From assembly GCF_020181595.1 (NCBI RefSeq), contig NZ_CP084028.1:2179193-2243192 (forward strand): DNA of 64,000 bases. The letters run 5' to 3'. A program made the position numbers and the translations under genes. The notes below the pieces were generated by a model, which saw only the letters and a program-made list of their open reading frames with translations, was not told where the DNA came from and did not search any database. Source of the DNA: [Mycobacterium] vasticus (GTDB taxonomy: Bacteria > Actinomycetota > Actinomycetes > Mycobacteriales > Mycobacteriaceae). Positions 50,346 through 62,785 of this stretch are shown piece after piece (position 1 is the first letter of the stretch; the number at the start of each line of letters is the position of its first letter).

Positions 50346-50981
50346 TCAGCGCAGGTAGACCTCGTCGCCGCTGGGGTAGCCGCCACCGGTGGTGGTGACG
50401 TGAACGTGGTCGTAATGCCCGTAGCCGCCGCGCTGCGCCCCGCCGCCGGGCGTGTAGTAGACGCCGCGCCAGATGGCGTCCTGGATGCCGAACCGACCCG
50501 CGTTCTCCATCACGTAGGCCACGATCGAGTCGCCGAGCGCGATGCCCTCGGCGCTACCGGGGTTGGGGATCATGACGTCGAGCGCCAGCCCGTTGGGGTG
50601 CCAACGCAGTGCGTCGGCGCGTACGCCGCCGATCTGGTGGATACCCGGGAAGGCGTCGCTGATGCTGCGTGCCGCCTGGATCGTTCTGACCTGTAGGCCG
50701 CGCTCGGGCGCGACGCCGGCGGGCAGGAACCGGGAGACCATCCGCGTCCGCGATGCGGCAGCAATCTCGGCAGGTGAGCCCCGCTCCAGGTAGTCGGCGG
50801 GCGCCGCGACCAGCTGCATTCCGCCGGGCGATTCGACCTCAGCAACCACCGGCGCGGCTTCGCTGGAAATGGCGGGATGAGCACTGCCGCCCACAGCAAA
50901 GAAAACGGCTGCTGGTGCGATGACGATAGCCCACAATGCCGAAGACTTCCGGCGCTGGCTGGCAAACTCGTGTCGGCCCAC
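50346..50981 (-). CDS. Secreted M15/ARB-type metallopeptidase-like protein
   Basis: A 211-residue protein. The N-terminal hydrophobic segment (ALWAIVIAPAAVFFAVGGSA) works as a signal or anchor. The domain after residue 95 has HPNGLALDVMIPN (His and Asp metal ligands) and GHYDHVHVTTTGG (His ligand), the pattern of M15-related cell-wall peptidases. It ends with a short loop (PSGDEVYLR). It probably acts on the envelope; the substrate is unknown. Confidence 0.72.
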   Translation of the reverse strand: MGRHEFASQRRKSSALWAIVIAPAAVFFAVGGSAHPAISSEAAPVVAEVESPGGMQLVAAPADYLERGSPAEIAAASRTRMVSRFLPAGVAPERGLQVRTIQAARSISDAFPGIHQIGGVRADALRWHPNGLALDVMIPNPGSAEGIALGDSIVAYVMENAGRFGIQDAIWRGVYYTPGGGAQRGGYGHYDHVHVTTTGGGYPSGDEVYLR

Positions 50982-51179
50982 GACTAGATACGATACGAGA
51001 AATCTGGCTAATAGTCACAAATTTATAAAGCTCAGGAAACAATTTAGTATCCGCGGTTGCCTCCTGGCCGCTGCGTGACGCCCCACACGCCGTGTTGACG
51101 CAGGTCAACAGGCCGAGGGTGGTGCAACGCACAGTCGCAAAGGTAGACCAGCTAAGCAGCTGGGTTTAGACTGCACCGC

Positions 51180-51518
51180 ATGAAGTCGACGACCCTTGCC
51201 GCCGCGATCATGGGATTGGCGGTCGCCCTGGCCGGCCCCGCGCACGCTGACCCCGACATCGATTTTGCGCGTGAACTGCACACCTACGGCATCTACGGCC
51301 CCCGCGACTACAACGCCTGGTTGGGCAAGATCGTCTGCGAGCGCCTCGACAAGGGCGTGGACGGCGACGCCGCCAAGTCGGTGCGCTTCATCTCCCCCAA
51401 CCTGCAGAAGGGCACAACTCAGACGCAGGCCTGGCAGTTCCTGGGCGCTTCGATCAACACCTACTGCCCGGACAAGCGACCGGTCTACGAGCGCGCTGCA
51501 GCAGCACAGCACGGCTGA
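51180..51518 (+). CDS. DUF732 secreted small protein
   Basis: A 112-residue protein. The signal peptide [21 protein letters not shown] is followed by a DUF732 domain ([34 protein letters not shown]) with two Cys (VCERL, TYCPD) likely to form a disulfide. The family is expanded in mycobacteria and its function is unknown. About 200 bp of non-coding DNA precede it. Confidence 0.85.
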   Translation: MKSTTLAAAIMGLAVALAGPAHADPDIDFARELHTYGIYGPRDYNAWLGKIVCERLDKGVDGDAAKSVRFISPNLQKGTTQTQAWQFLGASINTYCPDKRPVYERAAAAQHG

Positions 51519-51661
51519 TCGACGCCGGCCAGGTGTGGCGGCGCGATTTGTTCGCCCACACCGTCGGCGCCCTCCCGATGACGGACGAAAGACCCCGCCC
51601 CACGCCGGTATGGACGACTAAGGTCGGAAGTATCCCATTCCTTCCGGCGAGAGGGGCCGCC

Positions 51662-54463
<2,802 letters not shown>

Positions 54464-54478
54464 CCGAAGGAGAGCGCC

Positions 54479-54814
54479 ATGTCAGACGACCTGTATCCGA
54501 AAGCGACACAAGAGATCTACAACCGCCGCAAGGAACTGACCCCGCACACCCACGAAGCCTTCGAGGCGTTCTCCAAATCGGTGTTCGCCGACGGAGCGCT
54601 GCCGGAGAAGACCAAGCAGCTGATCGCCGTCGCGGTCGCCCACGTGACTCAATGCCCGTACTGCATTCAGGGTCACACCAAATTGGCGCACCGCAAGGGC
54701 GCCACCGACGCCGAGATCATGGAGGCGATCTGGGTGGCCGCCGAGATGCGGGCCGGCGGCGCCTACGCGCACTCCACCCTGGCCCTGGACGTGCTGGCCA
54801 AAGAACACCACTGA
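54479..54814 (+). CDS. Carboxymuconolactone decarboxylase / AhpD-like protein
   Basis: A 111-residue helical protein with the redox motif [18 protein letters not shown] (CxxC plus His). It starts 15 bp after the aconitase with GGAGAG upstream, so it is co-transcribed. It may protect or reduce partners such as the Fe-S enzyme upstream, but that is inference. Confidence 0.85.
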   Translation: MSDDLYPKATQEIYNRRKELTPHTHEAFEAFSKSVFADGALPEKTKQLIAVAVAHVTQCPYCIQGHTKLAHRKGATDAEIMEAIWVAAEMRAGGAYAHSTLALDVLAKEHH

Positions 54815-54939
54815 TTTCGGTGCTTGCGGTCTGGCGAGCGCCAGCGTAGAGATCGGTGTTGATTGCCGGCATCTCCCCTCCCCTGAGCTCACCCTGGTGG
54901 TATACCTCGACTTTCGACAACAGAGAGGGCCGCGACCGG

Positions 54940-56007
54940 GTGAGAGAAGCAACGACAGAGCCGACGTATGGAACCCGCGAGGCGATTCGCACGCTGAACC
55001 CCGGCTACTTCGCCCTGGTCATGGCCAGCGGCATGGTGTCGATGGCGATGTATCACCAGAACTCACGGCGGCTGTCGGTGCTGCTGCTGTGGGTGACGGT
55101 GGCGTCCTACGTGCTGTTGCTCACCGTATCGGCGGTGCGCTTCGTCGCGTTCCGTCACGAATTCCTGGCTGATCTCTACGATTCCGGCCGCGCCTTCGGC
55201 CTGTTCACATTCGTCTCGGCCACCAACGTGCTGGGCGCCCGGCTGCTGATGGACGGGCACAGCAGCATCGCATCCGGGCTGCTGATGGCCAGCACCTTGG
55301 CCTGGCTGGTACTGGGTTACCTGATTCCCTGGACCGCCGTACTGGGCACCTCGGAACGTCCGGTGGTACGGCGGGCGAACGGCACCTGGTTCGTCTGGGT
55401 GGTGGCCAGCCAGTCTATCGCCGTGCTGGCCGCCGCACTCGAGGTGAAAGCACCCGAATCGTGGCGCCAGGGCCTGGCACTGCTCGCGGTCAGCTCCTGG
55501 TCGGTGGGTGTGTTCCTCTACGGCGCAGCCGGCATATTCGTTGCCTTACGACTGCTGCAGTACCCACTGCGGCCCGAAGATCTCATTCCGCAGTACTGGG
55601 TGGGAATGGGCGCGACCGCGATCACCGTCCTGGCCGGTGCCCGGATCGTCGAGATGGCCGAGGCGCCCATGGTCAATGCCACCCGCGGCCTCATAGCGGG
55701 AACCTCGGTGCTGTTCTGGGCGTTCGGCACCTGGCTGATCCCGCCGTTGATCGCCGCCGGGGTGTGGCGACATGTCGTGCACCACATCCCACTGCGCTAC
55801 GAGGCACCGTGGTGGAGCGTGATCTTCCCGTTGGGTATGTACGGGGTGGGCAGCCACTACCTCGGGCAGGCCGACCACCTGCCGATCGTCTACTACATCG
55901 GCTCGGTGCAGAGCTGGATCGCGTTGGGCGCCTGGGTCATCACGTTCGTGCTCATGGTGCACCACCTGGCGGTCACGCTGGGACCACCCGGGCGCCGTCC
56001 GCAGTGA
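54940..56007 (+). CDS. TDT-family (TehA/SLAC1-like) transporter
   Basis: A membrane protein of about 355 residues with ten hydrophobic helices, starting LNPGYFALVMASGMVSMAMY, the typical TDT N-terminus. The start GTG (VREATTEP) has GAGAGGG upstream; an earlier in-frame start exists. Family members carry tellurite, sulfite or C4-dicarboxylates or work as anion channels. It converges on the ABC ATPase gene, overlapping its 3' end by 35 bp on the other strand. Confidence 0.8.
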   Translation: MREATTEPTYGTREAIRTLNPGYFALVMASGMVSMAMYHQNSRRLSVLLLWVTVASYVLLLTVSAVRFVAFRHEFLADLYDSGRAFGLFTFVSATNVLGARLLMDGHSSIASGLLMASTLAWLVLGYLIPWTAVLGTSERPVVRRANGTWFVWVVASQSIAVLAAALEVKAPESWRQGLALLAVSSWSVGVFLYGAAGIFVALRLLQYPLRPEDLIPQYWVGMGATAITVLAGARIVEMAEAPMVNATRGLIAGTSVLFWAFGTWLIPPLIAAGVWRHVVHHIPLRYEAPWWSVIFPLGMYGVGSHYLGQADHLPIVYYIGSVQSWIALGAWVITFVLMVHHLAVTLGPPGRRPQ

Positions 56008-57043
56008 AGAAGTGCAGATCGGCCTTGTCGAACCGCAGCGACAGCCGTGCGCCGCGCCGCACATCGGTGCCGCCGGGCACCCGTGCCACCACCGACTGCG
56101 GCGTCGATGGGCTCACGGTGCTGCCGTAGAGGTAGGTGTCGGCACCGAGGTCCTCGACGAGACCCACCTCGACACCGACCCCGCGCTCTGCGATGTGCAG
56201 CTGCTCGGGGCGGATGCCGACGATCAACTCCGGTGCGGTGGAGGCGATCTCGCGGGGCAGCTCGACCGTGTAGTCCCCGAGGGAGATCGCACCGGCGGTG
56301 ACCGGGACGGTGAACAGATTCATCGCCGGCGAGCCGATGAACCCGGCCACGAACACGTTCGCCGGGCTGCGGTACAGCTCGCGCGGCGGGGCACACTGCT
56401 GCAGAACCCCGTCGCGCAACACCGCCACCCGGTCCCCCATCGTCATCGCTTCGACCTGATCGTGGGTGACGTAGACGGTCGTGATGCCCAGCCGGCGTTG
56501 CAGTTCGGCGACCTGGTTGCGGGTCTGCACGCGCAGCATCGCGTCCAGATTCGACAGCGGCTCATCCATCAGGAACACCTGCGGGCGGCGTACGATCGCC
56601 CGCCCCATGGCGACGCGCTGGCGTTCACCGCCGGACAGATCCTTGGGTCTGCGGTCCAGGTGTGCTTCCAAGCCCAAGAGCCGAGCGGCTTCGATTACCC
56701 GCGAACGGATCTCGGACTTGGGCGTCTTGGCGATCTTGAGGGCGAATCCCATGTTCTGCGCCACCGTCATGTGCGGGTACAGCGCATAGTTCTGGAACAC
56801 CATCGCGATGTCGCGCTGACCCGGGTCGGCAGCGGTGACATCGGTGCTTCCGATATAGATGTGGCCGGCGTCAACGGGTTCCAGGCCGGCCAGCATCCGC
56901 AGCGTCGTCGTCTTGCCGCAGCCGGACGGCCCCACCAGCACCATGAACTCACCGTCGTCGACCGACAGGTCCAGCGCGTCCAGTGCCGGACGTGCGGCGC
57001 CGGGATAGCGCCGGGTTGCGGCGTCGAACCTCACCGATGCCAC
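55973..57043 (-). CDS. Sugar ABC transporter ATP-binding protein (MalK/UgpC type)
   Basis: A 356-residue protein. Walker A is VGPSGCGKTTTLRML, signature LSGGERQRVAMGRA, Walker B QVFLMDEPLSNLDAM, and switch His in VYVTHDQVEAM. The C-terminal TOBE/OB regulatory domain covers about residues 235-355. It is the last gene of a four-gene operon arranged like Rv2041c-Rv2038c of M. tuberculosis, and it energises the two permeases. Confidence 0.92.
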   Translation of the reverse strand: MASVRFDAATRRYPGAARPALDALDLSVDDGEFMVLVGPSGCGKTTTLRMLAGLEPVDAGHIYIGSTDVTAADPGQRDIAMVFQNYALYPHMTVAQNMGFALKIAKTPKSEIRSRVIEAARLLGLEAHLDRRPKDLSGGERQRVAMGRAIVRRPQVFLMDEPLSNLDAMLRVQTRNQVAELQRRLGITTVYVTHDQVEAMTMGDRVAVLRDGVLQQCAPPRELYRSPANVFVAGFIGSPAMNLFTVPVTAGAISLGDYTVELPREIASTAPELIVGIRPEQLHIAERGVGVEVGLVEDLGADTYLYGSTVSPSTPQSVVARVPGGTDVRRGARLSLRFDKADLHFFTADGARVVPA

Positions 57044-57052
57044 TGGGCTGCC

Positions 57053-57898
57053 CTACCTTCCACCGAAACCGCTGGCCGCGATCCCGCTGACGAAGGAGCG
57101 TTGCGCGACGGCGTAGATCGCGATCAGCGGCGCCAGCATCAGCATGGACGCCGCCATCAGCACCGGCCATTCGGCGACGTACTCCCCCTGCATCCACACC
57201 AGCCCGAGGGTAAGGGTGGCGATGGCCTTGCGCTGGATCATCAGCAGTGGCCACAAGAAGTCGTTCCAGACGTTGATCCAGGTCAGCACCGCCAGCACCA
57301 TCACAGCGGGTTTGGCGTGCGGCAACAGAATCCGCCAGTAGACCTGCCACGGCGAACACCCGTCGAGGATCGCGGCCTCCTCCAGATCGACGGGCAGCGT
57401 CGCGAAGAACTGCCGCATCAGGTAAGTCCCGAAGGCACTGCCGAACAACCCGGGAATGATCATCGCCCACATGGTGTCGGTCCACCCGAACACGCGCATC
57501 AGGATGAACTGTGGGATCACCGTCACGGTCAACGGCACCATCAGGGTCGCCAGGTACAGCACGAACAACGTGTCGCGTCCGGTGAACGGCAGACGGGCGA
57601 ACGCATACCCGGCCAGGGAGCAGAAGAAGACCTGCCCGGCCGTCACGGCACCGGCATACAGGACGGTGTTGAAGAACATCCGCCAGAACGGCATTCGGCT
57701 GAACACCTCAACGTAGTTCGACCACTGCGGATCGGCCGGCAGCAGCATCGGCCGGCTGATCTCGGCCTGGCGCTTCAGCGATCCGGACAGCGCCCACAGG
57801 ATCGGGAACAGTGCGCACGCGGCGACCGCGATCAGACCGGCGTACACGCCGAGCAGCCCGGCGATGCGATGCCGTTGCAGCGGCCCCGATGCGCTCAT
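57053..57898 (-). CDS. Carbohydrate ABC transporter permease (UgpE/MalG type)
   Basis: A 281-residue permease starting MSASGPLQRHRIAG in the ATGA overlap with the preceding gene. It has six helices, with the ATPase-coupling EAA loop at EEAAILDGCSPWQVYWRILLP. It corresponds to Rv2039c in order. Confidence 0.9.
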   Translation of the reverse strand: MSASGPLQRHRIAGLLGVYAGLIAVAACALFPILWALSGSLKRQAEISRPMLLPADPQWSNYVEVFSRMPFWRMFFNTVLYAGAVTAGQVFFCSLAGYAFARLPFTGRDTLFVLYLATLMVPLTVTVIPQFILMRVFGWTDTMWAMIIPGLFGSAFGTYLMRQFFATLPVDLEEAAILDGCSPWQVYWRILLPHAKPAVMVLAVLTWINVWNDFLWPLLMIQRKAIATLTLGLVWMQGEYVAEWPVLMAASMLMLAPLIAIYAVAQRSFVSGIAASGFGGR

Positions 57899-58779
57899 GG
57901 TTCGACCGCGTCTTTCCGCGACACTCGCAACTGGATGACCGTCAGCAGCAACAGTACGGCGAACATGACCCACGCCAGCGCGGCCGCGTAGCCGAAGTTC
58001 AGGAACGCGAACGCCTGCTGAAACAACATGATCGCCAGCACGTACGTCCCGGTCTCGGGACCGCCGCTACTGCCGGTCAGAACGTAGACCAGATCAAACG
58101 CCTGGAACGCGTTGATAACCGAGATCACCACCACGAACCACAGCGCGCCTCGGATCATCGGGACTGTGATCGACCAGAACCGCCGGATCTCCCCGGCGCC
58201 GTCGATGCGGGCAGCCTCGTGCAACGACTCGGGTACACCCTGCATCGCGGCCAACAGGATCACCGTCGCGAACGGGACGCTCTTCCAGACGCTGACCAGA
58301 CACAACGACACCATCGCCCAATGCGGCTCGGTCAGCCACGGCACCGGCGAGATCCCGGCCCAGCCGAGCATGATGTTGAGCAACCCGCTGTCGGTGTTGA
58401 ACACGAACTGCCACACCACCGCGATCACCACCGAGGACACCGCCAGCGGCAGGAACGCTATTCCCCGAAACAGCGCTATCCCCTTGATCTTCCGATTCAG
58501 CAGACCGGCGACCGCGACACTGATCAACACTGTCGGGACCACCGTGCCCACGGTGAACACCGTGGTGTTGCGCACCGCGATGCCGAACAGTGGATCAGCG
58601 GTGAACAGATCGCGGAAGTTCGCCCATCCGACGAACCGGGGCGAGGTGAACAGGTCCCACCGCTGCACGCTCATGTAGAGCGAAAAGGCCAGCGGGAAAC
58701 CCATGAACACCGCCACCGCGGCCAGATTCGGCGCAATGAACCACCGGCCGGCCCTGGCCCGTCTGCGGGTGCGGTTCAT
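57895..58779 (-). CDS. Carbohydrate ABC transporter permease (UgpA/MalF type)
   Basis: A 294-residue permease, MNRTRRRARAGRWFIAPNL, starting in the ATGA overlap with the binding-protein gene; the longer frame is shadow. It has six helices, with the coupling EAA loop at HEAARIDGAGEIRRFWSITVP. It corresponds to Rv2040c in order. Confidence 0.9.
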   Translation of the reverse strand: MNRTRRRARAGRWFIAPNLAAVAVFMGFPLAFSLYMSVQRWDLFTSPRFVGWANFRDLFTADPLFGIAVRNTTVFTVGTVVPTVLISVAVAGLLNRKIKGIALFRGIAFLPLAVSSVVIAVVWQFVFNTDSGLLNIMLGWAGISPVPWLTEPHWAMVSLCLVSVWKSVPFATVILLAAMQGVPESLHEAARIDGAGEIRRFWSITVPMIRGALWFVVVISVINAFQAFDLVYVLTGSSGGPETGTYVLAIMLFQQAFAFLNFGYAAALAWVMFAVLLLLTVIQLRVSRKDAVEP

Positions 58780-60092
58780 ACGCCGGCCAGGACTTCGTCG
58801 ATCTGCGGTGTCAGCCCGGCTTTGAGGGTTTCCGCAGGCCGCTTGCCGCGCAGCACCGGACCGATCGCACGGTCCATCAGGGCGTGTACCCGCTGCCAGT
58901 CCGGAGAGATCGGCAAGCCCTCGGAATGCGAGGGCCCGCCGGTGAGGACGGCCATGTTGGCGATTCCGGTGTGGGCTGCGGCGAATCCGGGTGCGGCTAT
59001 CGCGGACTTCAGGACCGGCACGAACAGCCCGGTCTGCCCGATCAACGCCTGCCCCACCGGCCCAGCCGCGAATCTGACGAAATCCCAGGCCTGTTGCCGG
59101 CGACGGCTGTCGGCGGCGATCGCCAGGCCGGTGCTGCCGATTGCCGAACGGGCCGGCATCCCCTTGGCTGCCGCAGCCGGGCCGGTCGGCAGGATCGTGA
59201 CGTCGAATTCCAGGCTCTCGGCCTGGGCGAAAGTCTGGTAGCGCCAGTGCCCGCCCAGAGCCATCGCCGCATTGCCCGAGGCGAACAATCCCATGGTGGA
59301 GATTGACTGGGTGTCCGATGCCGCCGGTGCCACCCGGTGCATATTGGACAGGTCGGCGTAGAACTGGATTCCGGCCAGAAAGTCGTCGTCGTCGAAGTTC
59401 AGGTGCGTGGGGTTGAACCGCGGGACCGCCCACGGCACACCGTTGTTCATGCCGAACAGAGCGGCACTGTACGGCGGTGACCAGGTGTCTACGAATCCCC
59501 ACTGGGTGACCCGGCCGGTGTCGTCTCGCCGGGTGAGAGCCGTTGCGGCGGCGAGGAATTGATCGAAGGTCCAGGGTGTGTCCCAGCGGCCCGGTGGCGG
59601 TGGCACCCCTGCTTCGGCGAACAGTCTCGGATTGAAGAACAGAAACGCCCCCGACCACTGCTCGGGGAAGGCGTACTGGCCGCCGTTGAAGCCGAACGTC
59701 TCATAGAGCGGCCCGATGCTGTCGGCGTGCAGCGTCGCCGCGAACTCGGGGTCCTTCGCCAGCAGGGTGTTCAGGTCGAGCAGCACGCCGCGGTCGGCCA
59801 GGCCCGCATAGTTGAACTCCCAGGCCATCAACACATCCGGGCATTTCCCGCCGGCGCAGAATGTCGACATCTGCTGGGTGGGGTCTCCCCCGGCAAGGAT
59901 CGTGCGCACCCGGATATCGGGGTGCGCACGCTCGAACGCCGACACCACCCGCATGCGGGCGTCGGCCTCTTCGGGGTTGGCGGCGAAGAAGAAGGTCAGC
60001 GCGTCGTCGTCGCCGGTGCAACCGGCCGGCCACGGCGCCAGGGCCGCCGCCGACAGCGCTGTGGCCCCGCGCAGAAACGTGCGCCGCCGCAA
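58776..60092 (-). CDS. Sugar ABC transporter substrate-binding lipoprotein
   Basis: A 438-residue protein. The leader MRRRTFLRGATALSAAALAP has a twin-arginine-like RRRTF and a lipobox near PAGC (Cys25), so it is an exported lipoprotein. Family-1 extracellular binding domain: LTFFFAANPEEADARM, AFPEQWSGAFLFFNP, MGLFASGNAAMALGGHW. It resembles Rv2041c. The first gene of the operon, it delivers an unidentified carbohydrate to the permeases. Confidence 0.88.
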   Translation of the reverse strand: MRRRTFLRGATALSAAALAPWPAGCTGDDDALTFFFAANPEEADARMRVVSAFERAHPDIRVRTILAGGDPTQQMSTFCAGGKCPDVLMAWEFNYAGLADRGVLLDLNTLLAKDPEFAATLHADSIGPLYETFGFNGGQYAFPEQWSGAFLFFNPRLFAEAGVPPPPGRWDTPWTFDQFLAAATALTRRDDTGRVTQWGFVDTWSPPYSAALFGMNNGVPWAVPRFNPTHLNFDDDDFLAGIQFYADLSNMHRVAPAASDTQSISTMGLFASGNAAMALGGHWRYQTFAQAESLEFDVTILPTGPAAAAKGMPARSAIGSTGLAIAADSRRRQQAWDFVRFAAGPVGQALIGQTGLFVPVLKSAIAAPGFAAAHTGIANMAVLTGGPSHSEGLPISPDWQRVHALMDRAIGPVLRGKRPAETLKAGLTPQIDEVLAGV

Positions 60093-60098
60093 CGGTTC

Positions 60099-62012
60099 TC
60101 ACACCTCGATCGGCGGGTAGAGACGTTCGAGGGTGAACTGCCGGTCTCGGCGGGCGGCCCAGGCGCTGGCCGCCAGCGACACCACCAGGATGCCGGCCAG
60201 CACACCTACCGAAGTCCACATCCTGGCGTCCACCCCACCGACGATCAACTGGCGTAACCCGTTGACGGCGTAGGTCATCGGATCATAGGGGTGCAGGATC
60301 TGGAACGGTTTCGCGGTGGTCTCCACCGGATACACGCCACCGGAGGACACCAGCTGGAACATCAGGAAGGCCAGGGTGAAGACCCGGCCCACCGCCACCC
60401 CCAGCACAGCGTTGAAGGCCTGGATCATCGCCAGGAACGACGCGGCGATCAGCGTGAGGAACGCCACCATCCCGGCGGCGTAGCGGGCCTGCAATCCGAC
60501 CCCGAAATGCACCACCGTGTACATCAGGACCACCTGGCAGATCCCGAGCAGCAACGCCGGCCAGTAGGAGGCCAGCACCACCCGTAGTGCGCCGAGGCCG
60601 TTGACGACGGCCCGAGTCTGCAACGGCGTCAGCAACATCCACACGATCAGGGAACCGATGAACAAAGCCAGCGGCAGGAAGAACGGGGCGAACCCGGTGC
60701 CGAATGTGGCGGCGTGGTGGGTGAAGTCCATCTCGACGCCGACCGGACTGGCCAGGATCGCCGACACTTCGACACGCTGCTGGTCGGTGATCGTCGACGC
60801 ACGTTGATCGGCCTCACCCAGGCCGGTCGCCAGCTGTTCGGCACCGTCTTTGAGCTGGTTGCCGCCGTCGGCCAACTGGACCAGCCCGTCGCTGAGCTTG
60901 TGCGCACCCGCATCGAGGTCGGAGGCGCCGTTGCGCAGCGTGACCAGATCGGCCTTGAGCCCGCCGTCGAGGGCGTGGGTGATGAAGGTGCGCAAGCCGC
61001 TGTTGGGGTCGGCCAGATCGTTCTCGAGCTGTTGAGAATTGTTGCGCAGCTGGGTCAGTCCCTCGTCGGTGGCCGGATCCAGTCCCTTGACATCGAGCAG
61101 TCGCTGGGCGCCGGCCAGGGTGTCGCCGAGCCCCCGGACCGCCGGATCGGGGTTGGTGCGTAAGGCGTCCACGACTTGATTGACGATTCCCGCGGCCTGC
61201 TGATAGTTGACGTTCAGCGAGGCGAGCCGATCGGACACCGCCTTGATGTTGCCGCTGAGCCGGGTGGCGGCCGCACCGGCGGCGTTCGGGTCGAATCCCA
61301 TCGAACCGAGGTCGTCGGTCAGCTTCAGCAGCGGATCGGTGGCCTGCTGGATTCCGGCCGACAGCCGATGGCTTCCGTCGGCGAGAGCCGCGGCACCGTC
61401 GCGGGCGGTCCCCAGTCCGTCGGCCAGGGTCCTTGAACCGTCGGAGAGCCGGACCGCACCGTCGGCGGCCTTGGTGACCTGGTCGGTGACCTGGGTCAGT
61501 GCCGTGCCGATTACCTGCTGACCGACCTTGGAGCTGACTTCGTTGAGCACCTCACGAGCCGCGTTCTGGCCCATCACCGACGCGAGGTAGTTGTTGGCGT
61601 CGTTGAAGCGGAACTGGATCTGTGCCTTCTGTGGGTTCGGGCCTGCCGGCGATACCACCGCCGTACTGAAATCCGCTGGGAGCGTGATCGAAAAGTAATA
61701 GGTTCCGTCGGAAACCCCTTCGGCGGCTTCGCGTTCCGACACCTGATGCAGGTCGAGCTGACCGGAGTCCACCAGTGCGCGAGCGACCTCGTCGCCGGCT
61801 CGCAGCGCATTGCCCGAGACCGTCGCACCGGTGTCCTCGTTGACCAGCGCCACCGGGATCTTGTCGATCGCCGCGAACGGATTCCAGAACGCCCACAGGT
61901 ACATGGCTCCATAGAGCAGCGGCAAGACGATGATGGTGATCAGGGCCAGCCGGGGCATGGTCCCGCGTGAATAGCGTTTGAGGTCGGTGCCCAGCGACAT
62001 TCCGGCGAGCAT
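60099..62012 (-). CDS. YhgE/Pip-type ABC-2 membrane protein
   Basis: A 637-residue protein. One helix near the N-terminus (LALITIIVLPLLYGAMYLWAF), a long extracytoplasmic region (about residues 45-430) with heptad-like repeats (LADGSHRLSAGIQQATD, LSDGLVQLADGGNQLKDG), then five or six helices at the C-terminus ending NGLRQLIVGGVD. YhgE/Pip proteins include phage-receptor and export-related factors. The partner ATPase gene is 3 bp upstream, so the two form an exporter-like pair. Substrate unknown. Confidence 0.83.
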   Translation of the reverse strand: MLAGMSLGTDLKRYSRGTMPRLALITIIVLPLLYGAMYLWAFWNPFAAIDKIPVALVNEDTGATVSGNALRAGDEVARALVDSGQLDLHQVSEREAAEGVSDGTYYFSITLPADFSTAVVSPAGPNPQKAQIQFRFNDANNYLASVMGQNAAREVLNEVSSKVGQQVIGTALTQVTDQVTKAADGAVRLSDGSRTLADGLGTARDGAAALADGSHRLSAGIQQATDPLLKLTDDLGSMGFDPNAAGAAATRLSGNIKAVSDRLASLNVNYQQAAGIVNQVVDALRTNPDPAVRGLGDTLAGAQRLLDVKGLDPATDEGLTQLRNNSQQLENDLADPNSGLRTFITHALDGGLKADLVTLRNGASDLDAGAHKLSDGLVQLADGGNQLKDGAEQLATGLGEADQRASTITDQQRVEVSAILASPVGVEMDFTHHAATFGTGFAPFFLPLALFIGSLIVWMLLTPLQTRAVVNGLGALRVVLASYWPALLLGICQVVLMYTVVHFGVGLQARYAAGMVAFLTLIAASFLAMIQAFNAVLGVAVGRVFTLAFLMFQLVSSGGVYPVETTAKPFQILHPYDPMTYAVNGLRQLIVGGVDARMWTSVGVLAGILVVSLAASAWAARRDRQFTLERLYPPIEV

Positions 62013-62015
62013 GAT

Positions 62016-62753
62016 CTAGTCGTCCCCCTTCTCGTGGCGGCCGTGCACATCGGCGGCCACTTCGGCGTGCCGCAGATGCTCGACGTGGATCTGCGTGACG
62101 ACGTCCGTGGACTCGGGCAACTCATTGGCCGAGGCGGTGATCACCGTCTGCTGCTCCCCCAGCTCCACCAGTCTGTGGATCAGGGTCTGCCGTTCGCGGT
62201 CGTTGGTGACCTCGTCGATGCTGCCGACCACCAGAAGTGCCGGGCGCGCGGTGTTGGCCAACGCGATGCGCAGCAGTACCCCGGTCAATTCGTCGAGCTG
62301 TTCGACGAACTCGTCCAGTTGCGGCAGTGGCAGATCGCCGAAGACCGGTCGGCACACCGCGTCTCGCTCGGCCTCGCCCGCGCGGCGCACCAGCCGGTAC
62401 CACGGTGCGTCCCAACGGATCTGTTCGGTGATCAGGTCACGCACGGTCACCGACTCGTAGATCGCATCCAGTTGCTCGATGCCGGCCAGCGCCGAGACCG
62501 CGAAGATGTCTCGCGCCTTGCTGTGCCCGAACACCGTGAGCGTTCCCGTCGACGGCTTCATCCGCCCCGCAAGGTTCATCAGCAGCGCGGTGCGCCCGGA
62601 TCCGGGAGCACCGATCAGCACGGTGAGGCCGCCGGAAGCCGGGATATCCAGATCGAGCGGTCCGAATACCGGCCCCCACGGCCCGGTCATCGAGATCCCG
62701 CGCGCCGTCACCGCCTGGGGTGCCGCGTGCTGGCCGTGATCGTCGTCAGGCAT
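62016..62753 (-). CDS. ABC-type ATP-binding protein with altered nucleotide motifs
   Basis: A 245-residue ABC domain. The P-loop reads IGAPGSGRTALLMN, with Arg in place of the invariant Lys. The signature region (LDELTGVLLRIALAN) lacks LSGGQ, and the Walker B line (ARPALLVVGSIDEVTN) lacks the usual Asp-Glu order. The tail is His-rich (HVEHLRHAEVAADVHGRHE). It is coupled to the YhgE/Pip gene and may bind nucleotide without normal turnover. Confidence 0.78.
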   Translation of the reverse strand: MPDDDHGQHAAPQAVTARGISMTGPWGPVFGPLDLDIPASGGLTVLIGAPGSGRTALLMNLAGRMKPSTGTLTVFGHSKARDIFAVSALAGIEQLDAIYESVTVRDLITEQIRWDAPWYRLVRRAGEAERDAVCRPVFGDLPLPQLDEFVEQLDELTGVLLRIALANTARPALLVVGSIDEVTNDRERQTLIHRLVELGEQQTVITASANELPESTDVVTQIHVEHLRHAEVAADVHGRHEKGDD

Positions 62754-62785
62754 GGATACAGCCCCCTGGTAGTAGTAGCCGATCG

